Below are positions 5,866-7,124 of a stretch of DNA of 7,124 nucleotides, in pieces. This DNA comes from CAZMLC01 sp964567125 (lineage in GTDB: Bacteria; Verrucomicrobiota; Kiritimatiellia; RFP12; UBA1067). The stretch is from assembly GCA_964567125.1 (NCBI GenBank), contig CAZMLC010000107.1, positions 1-7,124 of the forward strand, given 5' to 3'. The notes beneath the pieces were generated by a model. It was given only the letters and a program-made list of their open reading frames with translations, was not told the origin of the DNA and ran no database searches. The position numbers and the translations under genes were made by a program. Within the stretch, counting starts at the first letter, position 1. Each line of letters opens with the position of its first letter.

Positions 5866-6409
5866 ACTTGTTGAGCGGACTGTAGAGCGGTCCGCGCGGC
5901 GTCAGCTTGCTTTCGTAGTGGACGACGGTCGGTGCGGTCCACGTGCCGTAGTCGACCTCGGTTTCATCGTCCATGGCTTTCACAAGCTGGATATTCTTGG
6001 CACGTTCAGGACAGCGGCCCAGTGTGATATGGGGCCGGTAGTCGCCAATGGTTTCATCTTTGTAGCCGAAGCGCTTGAGCAGCGTCCACAACTCCTCGTT
6101 GAGTTCCATCAGTTCCGGCGTGGGGTCGAGGCCAGCCCACAGCACCTTGGGATTGCGTTTGTTGCCAAAGAACCCCAGTCCGTAAGCATGACAGCAAAGC
6201 GGTTGATAGGTGGCCATGAGCGTTGAAATCGCGGTGTGAAGGTGCGGCAGGATGGCTGGCGCTGTTTCGCCGAGAAACGCCAGCGTGATGTGCAGTTTCG
6301 TCTTGTCGCTCCAGGTGACATCGATGCCCGATGGCGTGAGGTTCCGGATGACCGTGCCGAGCGTTTGCTTGACTTCTTCGGGAACAGGAATTGCAATGAA
6401 TGTGCGCAT
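5852..6409 (-). CDS. thpR: RNA 2',3'-cyclic phosphodiesterase (2H phosphoesterase)
   Basis: This small soluble enzyme of the LigT/ThpR family opens 2',3'-cyclic phosphate ends of RNA to a 2'-phosphate. It has 185 residues, the family length. It opens with MRTFIAIPVPEEV, a typical first strand, and has the two catalytic H-x-T motifs: H40-I-T42 in LHITLAFLGE and H127-I-T129 in YRPHITLGR. The hydrophobic spacing and the final strand (VVHYESKLTPRGPLYSPL) fit the two-lobed 2H fold. The start is CAT 6407-6409 on the + strand. A weak AAGAGA ribosome site precedes it and overlaps the stop of the upstream HAD gene, with only 9 nt between the genes, so they are probably one operon. The older description as a 2'-5' RNA ligase refers to the same family. 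The natural RNA substrate is unknown for most members. Confidence 0.95.
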   Translation of the reverse strand: MRTFIAIPVPEEVKQTLGTVIRNLTPSGIDVTWSDKTKLHITLAFLGETAPAILPHLHTAISTLMATYQPLCCHAYGLGFFGNKRNPKVLWAGLDPTPELMELNEELWTLLKRFGYKDETIGDYRPHITLGRCPERAKNIQLVKAMDDETEVDYGTWTAPTVVHYESKLTPRGPLYSPLNKFKLG

Positions 6410-6418
6410 ACCAATCTC

Positions 6419-7102
6419 TTAACGGATGTTCAGGGTTGGGATCTTCTGCAGCAGCCAGTCGCGTGCAGGCGTCGGTGCAGCAAGATCCGTGAACGAATGG
6501 ATAATCAGGGCCGGGTTCTGCTCTTTCAGAATCTCCATCGGGTAGGAGGTCGTAATCGCGATCACCTGCATGCCGGCCGCGTTTCCCGCCTGGATGCCGG
6601 CCAACGCATCCTCCACAACGAGGCACTCAGACGGCGCGACACCGAGTTGACGGGCAGCTTCCAGATAGATGTCAGGAAAGGGTTTGGCGCGTTCGACCTG
6701 ATGCGCGTCGACGATCTTCTTGAAAAACGGACGGATGCCAAGTCCATCCAGCGTGAAATCGACATTGGGCGGCGGTGCGGCTGTCGCGACGCCGCAGGCG
6801 ATATCGGCGTTCCGCAAACCTTCCAGAAATGGAAACAACCCCTGCGGCAGGATCAGGTGCGGACGGTAGATTTCACGGTAGAGCGCCTCTTTCTCATCAA
6901 TGGCCCGCAGCACTTCACGTTCCGTCGGCTCGCGGTTTAAGATAAAGCGCATGTAGTCGCGGTTGTTCTGGCCCAGCCGACGGCGGAACTCGTCCGGATC
7001 AACCGTGCATCCGAAGCGCTCCGCATAGACTTCCCATGCTTTGATGTGGTAATCCGAATTGGCGCACAACACACCATCCATGTCAAAGAGAACTGCTTTC
7101 AT
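6419..7102 (-). CDS. HAD-superfamily hydrolase, beta-phosphoglucomutase-like
   Basis: This is a cytoplasmic phosphoryl-transfer enzyme of 227 residues. All four HAD motifs are intact: D7-x-D9 (nucleophile and acid/base) in FDMDGV, T107 in VATAAPP, K140 in AKPFPD, and E164-D165 in VVEDALAG. The helical cap after motif I (HIKAW, then R48 in GQNNRDY) resembles beta-phosphoglucomutase. H19, R48, T107, K140, E164 and D165 fall in nearly the same spacing as the known active-site residues of the Lactococcus enzyme, with Thr for the motif II Ser. Beta-phosphoglucomutase (beta-glucose-1-phosphate to glucose-6-phosphate) is therefore the best guess, but sugar-phosphate phosphatases of this subfamily look alike, and no maltose or trehalose phosphorylase is nearby to settle it. 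It is the first gene of a minus-strand pair with thpR. Its ATG has no ribosome site but lies 8 nt after TGCTATACT, an extended -10 box. Confidence 0.88.
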   Translation of the reverse strand: MKAVLFDMDGVLCANSDYHIKAWEVYAERFGCTVDPDEFRRRLGQNNRDYMRFILNREPTEREVLRAIDEKEALYREIYRPHLILPQGLFPFLEGLRNADIACGVATAAPPPNVDFTLDGLGIRPFFKKIVDAHQVERAKPFPDIYLEAARQLGVAPSECLVVEDALAGIQAGNAAGMQVIAITTSYPMEILKEQNPALIIHSFTDLAAPTPARDWLLQKIPTLNIR

Positions 7103-7110
7103 GGCCGCAC

Positions 7111-7119
7111 AGTATAGCA
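7111..7119 (-). promoter_or_regulatory. Possible extended -10 promoter for the HAD/thpR pair
   Basis: Read on the minus strand, the bases are TGC followed by TATACT, which fits TGn-TATAAT with one mismatch. The hexamer ends 8 nt before the HAD ATG (7102), so transcription would begin at or within a couple of bases of the start codon and give a leaderless or nearly leaderless mRNA. No Shine-Dalgarno is present. The -35 region lies beyond the window. Confidence 0.45.
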
Positions 7120-7124
7120 GAGCG

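Noticed and set aside
6236..6940. Plus-strand open frame of about 234 codons opposite thpR and the HAD gene
   Set aside because: Both minus-strand genes have complete catalytic motifs. This frame is Arg-rich, has no family features and spans the junction of two real genes.

Overview
The window looks like a chromosomal segment of a moderately GC-rich Gram-negative bacterium, most likely of the Verrucomicrobiota/Kiritimatiellota (PVC) group. The clues are a secreted protein with autotransporter-associated beta-strand repeats but no beta-barrel, a short S21 protein with PVC-like wording, and a sugar-ABC permease carrying a very large extracytoplasmic insert. The assignment is inferred from protein style, not from a phylogenetic marker. 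The sequence contains a run of exactly 100 N (2586-2685), so it is a scaffold with one unfilled join.

Layout, left to right. Positions 1-615 hold the C-terminal end of a beta-strand-repeat surface or secreted protein. A near-consensus sigma70-type promoter (678-706) then drives tRNA-Tyr (725-810) and, 35 nt further on, rpsU (S21), closed by a strong intrinsic terminator (1080-1110). Positions 1123-3099 encode a MalG-type sugar ABC permease whose first membrane helix is followed by about 430 extracytoplasmic residues, including divergent tandem repeats. The N run falls where the fourth repeat and the next membrane helices should be. Next come a UbiA-family prenyltransferase (MenA-like), a UbiE/MenG methyltransferase and MtnA (methylthioribose-1-phosphate isomerase). 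These are tightly packed (9 nt gap, then a 4 nt overlap) and are probably co-translated. The right end is a convergent minus-strand pair: a beta-phosphoglucomutase-like HAD hydrolase followed by ThpR (RNA 2',3'-cyclic phosphodiesterase). The thpR end overlaps the mtnA end by 14 bp.

Functionally, the core is housekeeping: translation (tRNA-Tyr, S21), late menaquinone synthesis (prenylation and C-methylation), salvage of a SAM by-product (MtnA), and small phosphate metabolism (HAD, ThpR). The unusual parts are the repeat-bearing permease, which lacks visible transporter partners, the prenyltransferase's altered first Asp motif, and the coupling of mtnA to the quinone genes. I see no CRISPR array, insertion sequence, phage gene or toxin-antitoxin pair. 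Apart from the N run, no stretch over 300 bases lacks a gene.
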